From an uncultured Acetatifactor sp. (GTDB lineage: Bacteria > Bacillota > Clostridia > Lachnospirales > Lachnospiraceae), in assembly GCA_947595925.1 (NCBI GenBank), contig CANQEV010000024.1:1-43308 (forward strand): a stretch of 43,308 nt of DNA, given 5' to 3'. The notes below the pieces were generated by a model. That model had not been told where the DNA came from. It saw nothing but the letters and a program-made list of their open reading frames with translations, and made no database searches. Numbering within the stretch: the stretch's first letter is position 1; every line of letters starts with the position of its first letter. The position numbers were made by a program, and so were the translations under genes. Shown here one piece after another: positions 33,055-42,508 of the stretch.

Positions 33055-33879
33055 TTAAAGCGCCGCGCCGATCTTCTCCAGATCGGCCATTGCCACCGCG
33101 TACTCCTCGTCATTGGGAGCCTTGCCATGCCAGTCACAGTTGTTCTCCATGAAGGAAACGCCCTTGCCCTTTACGCTGTGTGCCACGATGCAGGTGGGCA
33201 TGCCCTTGGTCTCCCTGGCCTCCTTGAAGGCCGCGCGGAGCGCGTCGAAATCATGCGCGTCGCAGTTGATCACATGGAAGTTAAAAGCCTTAAATTTCTC
33301 GTCGATGGGGTATGGGGAACATACCTTGTCGATGGGGCCGTCGATCTGCAGATTGTTGTTGTCAACGATCACGCAGAGATTGTCCAGCTTGCGGAAGCCG
33401 GCGAACATTGCGGCCTCCCAGACCTGTCCCTCCTGGATCTCGCCGTCGCCCAGGACGGTATAAACCCTGAAGTCCTTCTGATCCAGCTTTCCGCCCAGCG
33501 CCATTCCCACTGCGGCGGAGATTCCCTGTCCCAGGGAACCGGAAGACATGTCCACGCCGGGGATGTGGATGCTGGGATGTCCCTGGAGATAAGAGCCCAG
33601 TTTTCTCAGGGTGGTCAGATCCTCCACCGGGAAATATCCCCTGTTTGCCAGAGCGGAATACAGACCCGGAGCGGTGTGGCCCTTGGAGAGCACGAACCGG
33701 TCTCTGTCCTCCTTGTCAGGATTCTTGGGGTCAATGTTCATCTCTTCAAAATACAGATAGGTGAACACATCCGCCGCGGACAGAGATCCGCCGGGATGCC
33801 CCGCCTTTGCGCTGTGAACTGCGGTCACAATGCCCTTGCGGACTTCATTCGCCATTTTTTGCAGTTCTAAATTGTCCAT
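33055..33879 (-). CDS. Transketolase, N-terminal subunit
   Basis: The 274-aa subunit binds the diphosphate part of thiamine diphosphate: GDGEIQEGQVWEA...DNNNLQIDG is the standard TPP motif, and GHPGGSLSAAD and SKGHTAPGLY carry active-site His residues. Split transketolases are common in Clostridia. A GGAGGAG site precedes the ATG. A 174-nt gap separates it from araD and contains a possible promoter with a dyad, so the transketolase genes may be expressed apart from the araD transcript. Confidence 0.94.
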   Translation of the reverse strand: MDNLELQKMANEVRKGIVTAVHSAKAGHPGGSLSAADVFTYLYFEEMNIDPKNPDKEDRDRFVLSKGHTAPGLYSALANRGYFPVEDLTTLRKLGSYLQGHPSIHIPGVDMSSGSLGQGISAAVGMALGGKLDQKDFRVYTVLGDGEIQEGQVWEAAMFAGFRKLDNLCVIVDNNNLQIDGPIDKVCSPYPIDEKFKAFNFHVINCDAHDFDALRAAFKEARETKGMPTCIVAHSVKGKGVSFMENNCDWHGKAPNDEEYAVAMADLEKIGAAL

Positions 33880-33935
33880 GTCTCCTCCATTCTGCCGCTC
33901 ATCAGGCGGCTGTCGTCGTTTTTGCTATTGATTAC

Positions 33936-33964
33936 AAATTAGCACAATCTTGCTAAAGTGTCTA
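33936..33964 (-). promoter_or_regulatory. Possible promoter with internal dyad before the transketolase genes
   Basis: Minus-strand TAGACA (33959-33964), 17 bp, TAATTT (33936-33941). The spacer is mostly filled by the inverted repeat TTAGCA-N6-TGCTAA (33939-33956), which could bind a repressor. Confidence 0.45.
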
Positions 33965-34053
33965 CCGATTTCTTGCGTAATCTCATCTTGGGCCGCCAGG
34001 TCAGGGGATCCCCTGCGGTCCGGATCTTTCCGGGAATGCAGCCGGGAACCCGC

Positions 34054-34755
34054 TCACTCTTCCTTCTGCCCGTAGTAGGCGTTTGCCCCGTGCTTTCTGT
34101 AATAGTGTTTGTCCTGAAGTTCCTGGGGGGCCGGCTGGATCCGGGGATTGATGGTCTCCGCCCGGTAGGCCATCTTCGCCACTTCCTCCAGCACCACGGC
34201 GTTGTGGACTGCCTCCTTCGCGTCCTTCCCCCAGGCGAAAGGCCCATGGTTCTTGCAGAGGACCGCCGGAACCGCCAGGGGATCCTTCTTCATGCGCCTG
34301 AACTCGTTCACGATCAGGTGCCCCGTGTTCTCCTCGTAGGCCTCCTCGATCTCCTCCGCGGTCAGGCAGCGCAGGCAGGGCACCTCGCCGTAGATATAGT
34401 CCGCGTGGGTAGTCCCATAGCAGGGGATGCTTCTCCCCGCCTGTGCCCAGCTTGTGGCATAGGGAGAATGGGTGTGCACCACGCCGCCGATCTCCGGGAA
34501 TGCCTTATACAGCTCCAGGTGGGTGGCGGTGTCGGAGGAGGGATTGTATCTGCCCTCCACTCTCTTTCCGTCCAGATCCATGACTACCATGTCCTCGGGC
34601 CGGAGTTTCTCATACTCCACGCCACTGGGCTTTATCACAAAAATCCCCTTCTCCCTGTCTATGGCGCTCACATTGCCCCAGGTAAAGGTAACGAGACCAT
34701 ACCTGGGCAAGTCCATATTTGCCTCGTAGACAGCCTGTTTCAGCTCTTCTAACAT
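34054..34755 (-). CDS. araD: L-ribulose-5-phosphate 4-epimerase
   Basis: The 233-aa class II aldolase-fold enzyme converts L-ribulose 5-phosphate to D-xylulose 5-phosphate. The N-terminal [22 protein letters not shown], the zinc ligands in [18 protein letters not shown], and [27 protein letters not shown] with the third His are the AraD motifs. The C-terminal [14 protein letters not shown] is also typical. It lies directly after the FGGY kinase, 66 nt apart, which supports L-arabinose as the substrate source. GGGAGG precedes the start. Confidence 0.95.
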   Translation of the reverse strand: MLEELKQAVYEANMDLPRYGLVTFTWGNVSAIDREKGIFVIKPSGVEYEKLRPEDMVVMDLDGKRVEGRYNPSSDTATHLELYKAFPEIGGVVHTHSPYATSWAQAGRSIPCYGTTHADYIYGEVPCLRCLTAEEIEEAYEENTGHLIVNEFRRMKKDPLAVPAVLCKNHGPFAWGKDAKEAVHNAVVLEEVAKMAYRAETINPRIQPAPQELQDKHYYRKHGANAYYGQKEE

Positions 34756-34821
34756 ATTACTTCCTCCCTGCGGGCGTTTCCTGCCGCCCGCGCGTTTTTA
34801 TTTCTGCAATGGGAACCCCTT

Positions 34822-36420
34822 CTACCGGAGCCCCTCCACCGCCGCTTTCTGGGCGGGCAGGATGGCCACATACTTCTCCAGGAAAGCGTCGAACCCTTTC
34901 ACATCCTCCGAATCCGGGCTGATGGTGGATCCCGTCTGTCCGGCGAAGATCCGGTTCTCCAGATAATCCGCCAGGCTCTCGCCCTCCTTCTTCTCCGCCA
35001 TATAGCAGGCCAGAACCGCCATGCCCCAGGGTCCGCCTTCGCTCGCAGTGTCCATCACGGTGACAGGCGCATTCAGCGCTGCCGCCAGCATCTGCTGGCC
35101 CACGACAGGGGTCTTAAAGAGTCCGCCGTGTCCCATCAGTCTGTCCACGGTGACCTTTTCTTTCTTTAAAAGAATATCGTTCCCCACTTTCAGGGCTGCC
35201 AGGGCGCTGTAAAGGTGGCATCTCATGAAGTTCGCCAGCGTGAACGAAGCGTCGGGGGTGCGGACGAACATGGGACGACCGCCCTCGTTCAGTCCCGTCA
35301 CCGGCTCCCCAGAAAAATAATTGTACGCCACAAGGCCGCCGCAGTCCTTGTCCGCCTCCAGCGCCTTGCGGTAGAGGACGCCGTACAGCTCATTCTTATC
35401 CGCCTTTATGCCAAAAGTCTCCCCAAACTCCTGAAACAGATTCACCCAGGCGTTCAGATCCGAGGTACAGTTGTTGCAGTGCACCATGGCTACGGGATAG
35501 CCGTCGGGTGTGGTCACCATGTCGATCTCTTCGTAATATTGGGACATCGCCTTCTCCAGCACCACCATGGAAAAGATGGAAGTACCCGCGGAGACGTTCC
35601 CGGTGCGCACCTTCACCGCGTTGGTAGCGGTCATGCCGGTGCCGGCGTCTCCCTCCGGAGGACACAGAGGACAGCCGGGCTGCAGCGTCCCGGAAGGATC
35701 CAGGAACCTGGCCCCCTCCTCCGTGAGAACTCCCGCCTGCTGTCCCGCAGGCAGAACCTTCGGAAGAATGTCCCGGATCTTCCAGGGGAAATGTTTCTCC
35801 CGGATCAGGGCGTCGAACTGATCCAGCATCTTCTGATCGTAATCCATCGCCTCGGAATCGATGGGGAACATACCGGAGGCCTCCCCGATCCCCAGCACTT
35901 TCTCACCGGTGAGCATATAGTGGATGTACCCCGCCAGCGTGGTAAAGAAAGCGATGTTCTTCACATGATCCTCGCCGTTTAAGATCGCCTGGTACAGGTG
36001 GGCAATGCTCCACCTCTGGGGAATGTTGAAGCCAAACAGGGGCGTCAGCTCCTTCACCGCCTGACCGGTCATGGTGTTTCTCCAGGTGCGGAAAGGCGTA
36101 AGGAGATTTCCCGCCTTGTCAAAGGGCATATACCCGTGCATCATGCCGGAAAAGCCCATGGCGGCGATCTTGCTCAAAGATACGCCGTACTTCTCTTTCA
36201 CATCCTTTACAAGGGACGCGTAGCAGTCCTGCAGTCCCGTCCGGATATCGTCCAGACTATAGGTCCAGACCCCGTTCTCCAGACGGTTCTCCCAGTCGTG
36301 TACCCCCAGGGCGATGGGCTGATGGCTTCCGTCCACCAGCACCGCCTTGATCCTGGTGGAGCCGAATTCGATCCCCAGGATGGACTTTCCCGATTCGATG
36401 GCGCTTTTTGCTGTTTCCAT
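34822..36420 (-). CDS. FGGY-family kinase, probable L-ribulokinase (non-AraB type)
   Basis: The 532-aa kinase has the N-terminal ATP/sugar loop [15 protein letters not shown], the central [25 protein letters not shown] block and the C-terminal [24 protein letters not shown] segment of FGGY kinases. It is not similar enough to classical AraB to call it so. A non-orthologous ribulokinase (AraK) has been described in Clostridium acetobutylicum, and this protein may be of that type. Its position directly before araD supports L-ribulose as substrate. The ATG at 36420 is chosen because GGAGGG lies 10 nt upstream; the ATG at 36438 would place that site inside the gene. The promoter at 36545-36573 serves the cluster. 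Confidence 0.82.
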   Translation of the reverse strand: METAKSAIESGKSILGIEFGSTRIKAVLVDGSHQPIALGVHDWENRLENGVWTYSLDDIRTGLQDCYASLVKDVKEKYGVSLSKIAAMGFSGMMHGYMPFDKAGNLLTPFRTWRNTMTGQAVKELTPLFGFNIPQRWSIAHLYQAILNGEDHVKNIAFFTTLAGYIHYMLTGEKVLGIGEASGMFPIDSEAMDYDQKMLDQFDALIREKHFPWKIRDILPKVLPAGQQAGVLTEEGARFLDPSGTLQPGCPLCPPEGDAGTGMTATNAVKVRTGNVSAGTSIFSMVVLEKAMSQYYEEIDMVTTPDGYPVAMVHCNNCTSDLNAWVNLFQEFGETFGIKADKNELYGVLYRKALEADKDCGGLVAYNYFSGEPVTGLNEGGRPMFVRTPDASFTLANFMRCHLYSALAALKVGNDILLKKEKVTVDRLMGHGGLFKTPVVGQQMLAAALNAPVTVMDTASEGGPWGMAVLACYMAEKKEGESLADYLENRIFAGQTGSTISPDSEDVKGFDAFLEKYVAILPAQKAAVEGLR

Positions 36421-36544
36421 AGATTCTGTTCCCTCCATAAATTATAGTCATTTCAGCCGCCTGCCGTTTCCCCTTTTTCTTGCGGCTGTCCTCCGCACCC
36501 GGACGGCGCGGGCAGATTTTCCCGATCCTCAACCATATATTTCA

Positions 36545-36573
36545 AGTATAAACTAGGCCCAAAACAGTGTCAA
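36545..36573 (-). promoter_or_regulatory. Sigma-A promoter of the pentose cluster
   Basis: Minus-strand TTGACA (36568-36573), 17 bp, TATACT (36545-36550). The leader to the kinase start is about 118 nt. I see no clear cre site. Confidence 0.8.
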
Positions 36574-36655
36574 TAAGAGAATTCGGGGCCGGCCTGCATA
36601 CCCCTCCCCCCGGCCTCATATCTTTTTAGTGATCCTTTCGCATTTGAGGTGTCAC

Positions 36656-38494
36656 TTGAAAAATCGAAAAGCCCTGTCCGTCCGCCAGCTTCTTTTGGCC
36701 GGCGGCCTTCTCACAGCTTTTGCGCTGCTGACGCTCTCCCTCTTCTCCTTTCCCAAAAAAGAGTCCGAATTTGAGATCTTCAGCCGCGAACTTTACACCC
36801 GGGAGATGACCGCCAACACCCTCAGCCTGCATTACAGTCTCGCAGATCCCGGCGCTTTCGGGATAGAGGATTACCCGGTCCTCCTGCCCTGTTATCTGCC
36901 CGGTTCCGAAACCGCAGAAAACACCTTTCTGACAGAAACCCTGGGACAGCTGAAGTCGCTTTCCAGGGACCGCCTCAGCTTCCAGGACCGCTACGCCTGC
37001 GATCTCCTGGAGCGAAACCTCTCCCTCTCGCTGCAGATGCGGGAATACCCCTACTATTCCGAATCCCTGTCCCCGACCCAGGGCGCCCAGTGCCAGATCC
37101 CCATCCTCCTCAGCGAATACACCTTCCGCAGCAAACAGGATGTGGAGGACTATCTGACCCTCCTCGGACAGACCGGGGCGTATTTTTCCTCCCTGCTGAT
37201 CTATGAGCAGGAGAAAGCGGACGCCGGAAATTCCATGTCCGCCTACAGTCTCTCCCAGGCCGCCGATCAATGTGACACCATTGTCACAAAAAGCGAGCTG
37301 GAACAGGGTACCCACTTCCTTCAGACCAGTTTTCTGGAACGGCTGAAAGAACTGTCCGCCTCCGTAAAACTGACAAAAGGAGAGGCGAAAGAATACATCC
37401 ACCGCAGCAACGACCTGTTGATGAACGTACTGCTGCCCGCCTATCAGGAGCTGGGCGGCGGGCTTCGGCAGCTGGAGATCAGCGCACCAAAAGTGACCAG
37501 CGGCCTGGCCTCCCTGCCGAAAGGACGGGAATACTACTGCCTGCTCCTCTCAGAAGAGACCGGCTCTTCCAAGACAGTCGAAGAGATCCGCACTCTGCTC
37601 CAGGAAAAGATGGCCGCGGAGTATGACGCCATCCGTCAGCTGGCAAGGGACTACCCCGGATGCCTCAGCTCCCTGGCGGCCGGGACCTACACGGACCTGG
37701 GGCTGAACGGTGAAACCGCCATGCTGGAAGATCTGCGCCGGCGCATGACAGCGGACTTTCCCGCCCTGCCGGAGGGAAATTCCCCGACAGTCACCGTAAA
37801 GGCGGTCTCCGACAGCCTGAGCGATTACTGCGCTCCCGCCTATTATCTGACTTCGCCCATGGACAGTACCGACACAAATGTCATTTACATCAATCCCAAG
37901 AGCGATCCAGACGATCTGGAGCTCTATACCACGCTGGCACACGAGGGTTTCCCGGGGCACCTCTACCAGAATGTCTTTACCGCCGCCAATCTCCTCTCCC
38001 TGGAAGAGAGCCGGATCCGCCAGCTCCTCTACACCGGCGGTTATTTAGAAGGCTGGGCCCTGTATGTGGAGCAGTACGCCTATGACTACGCCTCCCGCCT
38101 CCTCGCGGAGCAGGGACGCCCGGCAGACGCGGTCTGCGCCCAAATTGAAAAGCACAACCGGAGCCTTCAGCTCTGCCTGTACTCCCTCCTGGATATCATG
38201 ATCCACTACGACGGCGCCGGCCTCAGCGATATCTATGACACCCTGGAGGTTTTCGGCGTCACCGACCGCAATGCCGTCTCCCTCATCTACACCTATATCT
38301 GCCAGTCCCCCGCTAACTATCCGAAGTACTATCTCGGCTTTCTGGAGATCCTGGAGTTAAAACAAATGGCCCGGGAGCTCTGGCAGGAGGATTACAGCGA
38401 TACCGCCTTCCACCGCTTCTTTCTGGAGTGGGGTCCCGGAGATTTTGCGGGGCTGCAGGAAGTCCTGCAGCATTACCACCCTCATTCCGTGTGA
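36656..38494 (+). CDS. DUF885 family zinc peptidase-like protein
   Basis: The protein of about 612 aa carries HEGFPGH (residues 429-435) and EGWALYVEQ about 40 residues further, the zinc-binding set of DUF885, a gluzincin-like family. An N-terminal membrane helix (LLLAGGLLTAFALLTLSLF) follows a short positively charged segment (KNRKALSVRQ), so the protein is membrane-anchored or secreted; there is no lipobox. The substrate is unknown. The start is uncertain: I favour the TTG at 36656, with GAGGTG close upstream; the longest frame begins with GTG at 36629. It is divergent from the pentose cluster. Its last codons and stop are repeated downstream. Confidence 0.85.
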   Translation: MKNRKALSVRQLLLAGGLLTAFALLTLSLFSFPKKESEFEIFSRELYTREMTANTLSLHYSLADPGAFGIEDYPVLLPCYLPGSETAENTFLTETLGQLKSLSRDRLSFQDRYACDLLERNLSLSLQMREYPYYSESLSPTQGAQCQIPILLSEYTFRSKQDVEDYLTLLGQTGAYFSSLLIYEQEKADAGNSMSAYSLSQAADQCDTIVTKSELEQGTHFLQTSFLERLKELSASVKLTKGEAKEYIHRSNDLLMNVLLPAYQELGGGLRQLEISAPKVTSGLASLPKGREYYCLLLSEETGSSKTVEEIRTLLQEKMAAEYDAIRQLARDYPGCLSSLAAGTYTDLGLNGETAMLEDLRRRMTADFPALPEGNSPTVTVKAVSDSLSDYCAPAYYLTSPMDSTDTNVIYINPKSDPDDLELYTTLAHEGFPGHLYQNVFTAANLLSLEESRIRQLLYTGGYLEGWALYVEQYAYDYASRLLAEQGRPADAVCAQIEKHNRSLQLCLYSLLDIMIHYDGAGLSDIYDTLEVFGVTDRNAVSLIYTYICQSPANYPKYYLGFLEILELKQMARELWQEDYSDTAFHRFFLEWGPGDFAGLQEVLQHYHPHSV

Positions 38495-38569
38495 GGCTTC
38501 CGAAGGTAGCAGGGAACCAGCTGGATCCGTCCACGGTGCATTACCACCCTCATTCCGTATGAAGTTTCG
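38470..38569. repeat. Direct repeat of the 3' end of the DUF885 gene
   Basis: The 32-bp segment 38470-38501, which includes the codons for HYHPHSV and the TGA stop, recurs at 38538-38569, 68 bp downstream. The first 21 bp are identical and three or four of the rest differ. The copy still reads HYHPHSV-stop because the GTG/GTA change is silent. A CCGCGGTACCGCGG palindrome follows at 38571-38584. Of the 38495-38820 gap, the rest holds the next promoter and leader. Confidence 0.8.
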
Positions 38570-38686
38570 GCCGCGGTACCGCGGTCTTAAAACCTCTCTC
38601 CGTCCGGCCCCCGGACGCCGGGCCAAAATGTGCAAAAATTGCTCTGAAACCCTGCTGACTTATGTCATATTTTTTGCCGAAAAAAC

Positions 38687-38715
38687 TTGCAAACGCTGTA
38701 AAATAGTGCTAGTAT
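38687..38715 (+). promoter_or_regulatory. Promoter of the AraC-family regulator/AEC operon
   Basis: TTGCAA (38687-38692), 17 bp, TAGTAT (38710-38715). The transcript would begin near 38722, at the base of a stable hairpin (38720-38757). Confidence 0.5.
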
Positions 38716-38719
38716 AAAT

Positions 38720-38757
38720 GCGGAGAGCAATAAATGCTAAGCGTTTATTGCCTCCGC
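38720..38757 (+). other. Hairpin at the 5' end of the AraC-regulator mRNA
   Basis: GCGGAGAGCAATAAA pairs with TTTATTGCCTCCGC around a short loop, giving about 14 pairs with one bulged base. No T run follows, so it is not a terminator; it may protect the mRNA or regulate it. Confidence 0.6.
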
Positions 38758-38820
38758 ATTGCTGTCATCAGCACTGTTATTTTTATTTGCAAAGGTTTCA
38801 TCGGCAGGAAAGGAGCAGTT

Positions 38821-39807
38821 ATGAATCCTCCCGAATTATACCGGCTTACCCCCGAGCAGAAGGCCCGTTACCTGGTCCAGCCCGACAATCTTCCAAACTT
38901 TTCCAGAATGCTGGAAGGAGAGCAGGAACACATCATGGGGCTGAAGAGTTCCTCCATGCGCTTCTGGTGCAATACAGAGACCACTTGCTTTGCCAACCAC
39001 TGGCACACCGCTCTGGAGATCATCACTCCCATCGAGGACACCTACACTGCCCAGATCCTTTCCGAAACCTATGTGCTGCAGCCGGGAGATATCTTTATCA
39101 TCCCCCCCGGAACCGTACACGCCCTGCAGGCGCCTCCCACGGGATGCCGTCTGATCTATACCTTTGAACTGAACATCCTCTCCCAGCTTCCGGGCTATAA
39201 TTATGTACAGGCTCTGCTCTCTGAGCCCATGTGGATCCGGTACGACGACAATCCCGATTATTACACCGCCGAGATCAAACTGATCCGGGACCTGGCGGAG
39301 CATTACTGGGGGGACAGCATCACGAAGGAAATGAATATCTATGCCTGTCTGCTGAGCTTTTTTGCCAAGATCGGCGAGAACAATATCGGCACGCTTCCCG
39401 CCTCAACCACCTCAACCGTGAAGAACAGTTCCGTCATGAACCAGCTGACCATCGTCCTGGACTTCATCGACAGCCACTATTCCGAGAGTGTGACCCTGGA
39501 ACAGGCGGCGCAGCTGGCCGGATTCTCGAAATTTTACTTTACCAGACTGTTCAAGGAATACACCAATCACACTTTCTACGAATATCTCACGGAAAAGCGG
39601 ATTCGGGCCGCGGAACAGATGCTCCTCGTCCCCAAATTTCCCGTGACGGAAGTCTCCATTCAGGCGGGCTTTTCCAGCCTTTCCTCTTTTAACCGCACTT
39701 TTAAGCGCAACAAAGGCTGCTCCCCAACGGAATACCGCAACATGTACACCATGGGCAGCCAGCAGAATTACTACCCAAAATCCGCGCAGAACAGCAATGA
39801 GGTCTGA
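38821..39807 (+). CDS. AraC family transcriptional regulator with cupin sensor domain
   Basis: The 328-aa protein has an N-terminal cupin-like region with HWHTALEIITPIEDTYTAQI and PGDIFIIPPGTVHALQ, and a C-terminal double helix-turn-helix (VTLEQAAQLAGFSKFYFTRLFKEYTNHTFYEYLTEKRIRAA and VTEVSIQAGFSSLSSFNRTFKRNKGCSPTEYR). Such regulators usually sense sugars. The start at 38821 follows AAAGGAG; upstream in-frame codons overlap the leader hairpin. The AEC transporter gene begins 3 nt after its stop, so the regulator probably controls, or is co-expressed with, that carrier. Confidence 0.92.
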   Translation: MNPPELYRLTPEQKARYLVQPDNLPNFSRMLEGEQEHIMGLKSSSMRFWCNTETTCFANHWHTALEIITPIEDTYTAQILSETYVLQPGDIFIIPPGTVHALQAPPTGCRLIYTFELNILSQLPGYNYVQALLSEPMWIRYDDNPDYYTAEIKLIRDLAEHYWGDSITKEMNIYACLLSFFAKIGENNIGTLPASTTSTVKNSSVMNQLTIVLDFIDSHYSESVTLEQAAQLAGFSKFYFTRLFKEYTNHTFYEYLTEKRIRAAEQMLLVPKFPVTEVSIQAGFSSLSSFNRTFKRNKGCSPTEYRNMYTMGSQQNYYPKSAQNSNEV

Positions 39808-39810
39808 TCT

Positions 39811-40758
39811 ATGGAACAATTGTTATTCAGTCTGAACGCCACCGTTCCCGTCTTTTTGGTGATGGTGATCGGTTATCTTCTAAAGCAATTCCGCGTTGTG
39901 GACGAACCCTTCGTAAAAACCCTGAACCGTTTTAACTACCGGATCACCCTGCCCGTGCTCCTGTTCCGGGATATCGCGGAGTCGGACTTTTACGGTGTCT
40001 GGGACACCAGGTACGTCCTCTACTGCTTTTTTGTGACACTCGTGTCAATCATTGTAATCTGGGCAGTTGTCGGCTTGTGCTACCGGGACAAAGACCGCCT
40101 GGGAGAGTTTGTCCAGGCCGCCTACCGCAGCAGCGCCGCCGTCCTCGGGATCGCCTTTATCCAGAACATCTATGGCAGTTCCGGCATGGCGCCCCTGATG
40201 ATCATCGGGACCGTTCCCCTCTACAACATAGCGGCGGTGCTTGTGCTCTCCTTTACCGGCCCCTCCGCCCACGGACTGGACAAGGCTTCCTTAAAGTCCG
40301 CTGTCAAGGGGATCCTGACCAATCCCATCATCATCGGGATCCTTCTGGGAATGATCGCGTCCGCCTGCCACATCACTTTCCCCGCCATGCTCAGCCGCAC
40401 CATCGGGAATATCGCTTCCCTGGCCACTCCGCTGGCGCTTCTCGGGCTGGGCGCGGGCTTCGAGGGCCGCAGGGCCTTAAAACAGATCCGTCCCACTGCA
40501 GCGGCCTCCTTTATCAAGCTGATCCTGCTCCCCGCCATTTTCCTGCCGCTGGCCGTCCGCCTAGGCTTTACCACGGAAAAGCTGGTGGCGATCCTGATCA
40601 TGCTTGGCTCCCCCACCACCGTCAGCTGCTACATCATGGCAAAGAACATGGGCCACGAGGGCACGCTGACCTCCAGCGTGGTGGTGTCCACCACCTTCTT
40701 CAGCTCCGTTACGCTGACGCTCTGGCTCTTTGTCCTGCGGAGCATGGGGCTGATCTGA
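39811..40758 (+). CDS. AEC family transporter
   Basis: The 315-aa integral membrane protein has about ten hydrophobic helices in two halves, with ITLPVLLFRDIA near the first repeat and the C-terminal LVAILIMLGSPTTVSCYIMAKNMG. The family includes auxin efflux carriers and bacterial malate or other organic-acid permeases; the substrate here is not known. It is translationally close to the AraC-type regulator, with GAGG inside the regulator's last codons. It converges with spmB, and I see no clear terminator between them. Confidence 0.88.
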   Translation: MEQLLFSLNATVPVFLVMVIGYLLKQFRVVDEPFVKTLNRFNYRITLPVLLFRDIAESDFYGVWDTRYVLYCFFVTLVSIIVIWAVVGLCYRDKDRLGEFVQAAYRSSAAVLGIAFIQNIYGSSGMAPLMIIGTVPLYNIAAVLVLSFTGPSAHGLDKASLKSAVKGILTNPIIIGILLGMIASACHITFPAMLSRTIGNIASLATPLALLGLGAGFEGRRALKQIRPTAAASFIKLILLPAIFLPLAVRLGFTTEKLVAILIMLGSPTTVSCYIMAKNMGHEGTLTSSVVVSTTFFSSVTLTLWLFVLRSMGLI

Positions 40759-40790
40759 GCCTCATCACCTTTTCCCGATATCCGGCTTTC

Positions 40791-41309
40791 TCACCCCATC
40801 CCCGCCGCAATCAAAATACTGGCGATGGCCCCTGCGAAGGTGGCCAGAAGGGCCCCCGCCATGGTGAAGCGGGTTTTCGTGACCTTCGCCGCCAGGAAAT
40901 ACACGCTCATGGTGTAGAATACCGTCTCCGTACAGCTCATCATGATGCTGGCGATCATACCGGGGTAGGAATCGGGTCCGTAGGCGGAAAAAATGTCCAG
41001 AACAAGGCCGGTGGCCGCGGAGGAGGAGAACATCTTCACCGCCAGCAGGGAGAGGATCTGCGCCGGGAAGCCGCAGACTTTCGCCACCGGAGCCAGAAAA
41101 TTTTCCAGAAGATCAAAAAAGCCGGAGGCTCTGAGCACGCCTACGCCCACGATCAGGCCGATCAGCGTGGGCACGATGTCCAGCACCACCTTCAGCCCTT
41201 CCGCAGCCCCCTTCAGAAAGCTCTCATAGATCTTGACCCTGCCGATCAGTCCATATCCCACAACCAGAAAAAAAACCGCCGGAATGATAAAATTTGACAC
41301 ATATGTCAT
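40791..41309 (-). CDS. spmB: Spore maturation protein B
   Basis: The 172-aa membrane protein matches SpmB: about four to five helices, DIVPTLIGLIVGVGVLRASG, and the C-terminal PDSYPGMIASIMMSCTETVFYTMSVYF. SpmA and SpmB are needed for full dehydration of the spore core. Its ATG overlaps the end of spmA by 4 nt (ATGA), indicating translational coupling. It is direct evidence that the organism forms spores or descends from a spore former. Confidence 0.95.
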   Translation of the reverse strand: MTYVSNFIIPAVFFLVVGYGLIGRVKIYESFLKGAAEGLKVVLDIVPTLIGLIVGVGVLRASGFFDLLENFLAPVAKVCGFPAQILSLLAVKMFSSSAATGLVLDIFSAYGPDSYPGMIASIMMSCTETVFYTMSVYFLAAKVTKTRFTMAGALLATFAGAIASILIAAGMG

Positions 41310-41935
41310 CTATTTGCATCCCTCCCCCGCATACCGCGGTCCTTCCATTTGCAGAACAACACGGCCGTTATCGTGCTGATCAGCGTCGCCACGATGGCGG
41401 GCGCCACCACCCGGGCCGGATTCGCGCTGCCGTACTGACTCCGATAGGCGATCATATTCACGGGTATCAATTCCAGAGAAGATATGTTCAGGATCAAGAA
41501 GATGCACATCTCCCGGGAGGCCACGCGCTCCTTCCCCTCCTGAAGATACTGGGGGTTCCCCCTCTCCCGCTCCAGGTTCGCCAGCTCTTCCATGGCCTTC
41601 AGCCCCGCCGGGGTACAGGCCCAGCCCAATCCAAGAATATTCGCGATCACGTTTGTCGCGATATAGCCGAAAGCGGGATGGTCCCTGGGGATTCTTGGAA
41701 ACAGAAAGTGCAGGAACGGGGAGATTCCCCTGGTGAGCCGGTCCACCAGCCCCGCCTCCTGGGCGATCTGCATCATCCCCATCCAGAGGGCCACCACTCC
41801 CACCATGGTGATGCAAAGGGAGATCGCCTCCCCCGCGCTGTCGATGGCGGCGTTGGTCACCGCCTCCATATTCCCTGTGGCAACGCCGCAGAGCACCCCG
41901 ATCAGGATCATAAAGCCCCAGATATAGTTCAGCAT
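41306..41935 (-). CDS. spmA: Spore maturation protein A
   Basis: The 209-aa membrane protein begins MLNYIWGFMILIGVLCGVATG, as in SpmA. GEAISLCITMVGVVALWMGMMQIAQEAGL and NVIANILGLGWACTPAGLKAMEEL are the family blocks. It is the first gene of the spmAB operon. The ATG at 41935 is preferred from the family N-terminus; an ATG at 41953 and a GTG at 41959 are alternatives. The ribosome site is weak. The 275-nt stretch to acpP contains the acpP terminator. Confidence 0.95.
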   Translation of the reverse strand: MLNYIWGFMILIGVLCGVATGNMEAVTNAAIDSAGEAISLCITMVGVVALWMGMMQIAQEAGLVDRLTRGISPFLHFLFPRIPRDHPAFGYIATNVIANILGLGWACTPAGLKAMEELANLERERGNPQYLQEGKERVASREMCIFLILNISSLELIPVNMIAYRSQYGSANPARVVAPAIVATLISTITAVLFCKWKDRGMRGRDANR

Positions 41936-42079
41936 ACCGCCGTCACGCCTCATTTTCACCGCTTACGCTATTGTATGCGCATGCAGCGCCTGACAGAACA
42001 GCCCGGCACAAATCCTCCCGCCCCGGCCCGGACAGCAGACGGGCCTTCCACCCGTTCAGTCCCTCACGCCCGGACAGAC

Positions 42080-42117
42080 AAAAAGACAGGAGACCCCGCC
42101 CTGCGGTTTCTCCTGTC
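42080..42117 (-). terminator. Terminator of acpP
   Basis: Minus-strand GACAGGAGAAACC...GGGGTCTCCTGTC followed by TTTTTG. Confidence 0.85.
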
Positions 42118-42210
42118 CAAATTGATCGTCTTATTTCCCGTCTGCCCGAGGCCCTTTTCCCAAATCCGCCGCCTATGACGGTTCTGCTTGAAGCCTGTCG
42201 AGCCTGCCTC

Positions 42211-42441
42211 TTACTCCACGCCCATCTTCTTCATCAGGTCGATGATGTCTCTCACTGTGGTGATATTCTCCAGCTTATCAATGGGGAGCTCCACGTCGTA
42301 CTCATCCTCGAACCCCATGACCAGCTCCGCGATGTCCAGGGAATCTGCGCCAAGGTCGTCCGTCAGGACGGTGTCCTCGGTGATCTCGTCTTCGCTCACA
42401 TTCAGCTTCTCCGCAATGATCTGCTTGATCTTCTCCAACAT
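42211..42441 (-). CDS. acpP: Acyl carrier protein
   Basis: The 76-aa acidic protein carries the phosphopantetheine attachment Ser (S34) in GADSLDIAELV. The sequence follows the four-helix ACP pattern throughout. It carries acyl chains in fatty-acid synthesis. It is monocistronic, with its own promoter (42509-42537), a strong GGAGGAGG site and a terminator; no other fatty-acid gene is present in the window. Confidence 0.97.
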   Translation of the reverse strand: MLEKIKQIIAEKLNVSEDEITEDTVLTDDLGADSLDIAELVMGFEDEYDVELPIDKLENITTVRDIIDLMKKMGVE

Positions 42442-42508
42442 AAAATGTAACCTCCTCCAGCAATCCGCATCCGGCTTTCACGCCGGAAACCTGTTCCAAT
42501 CACTCAAA

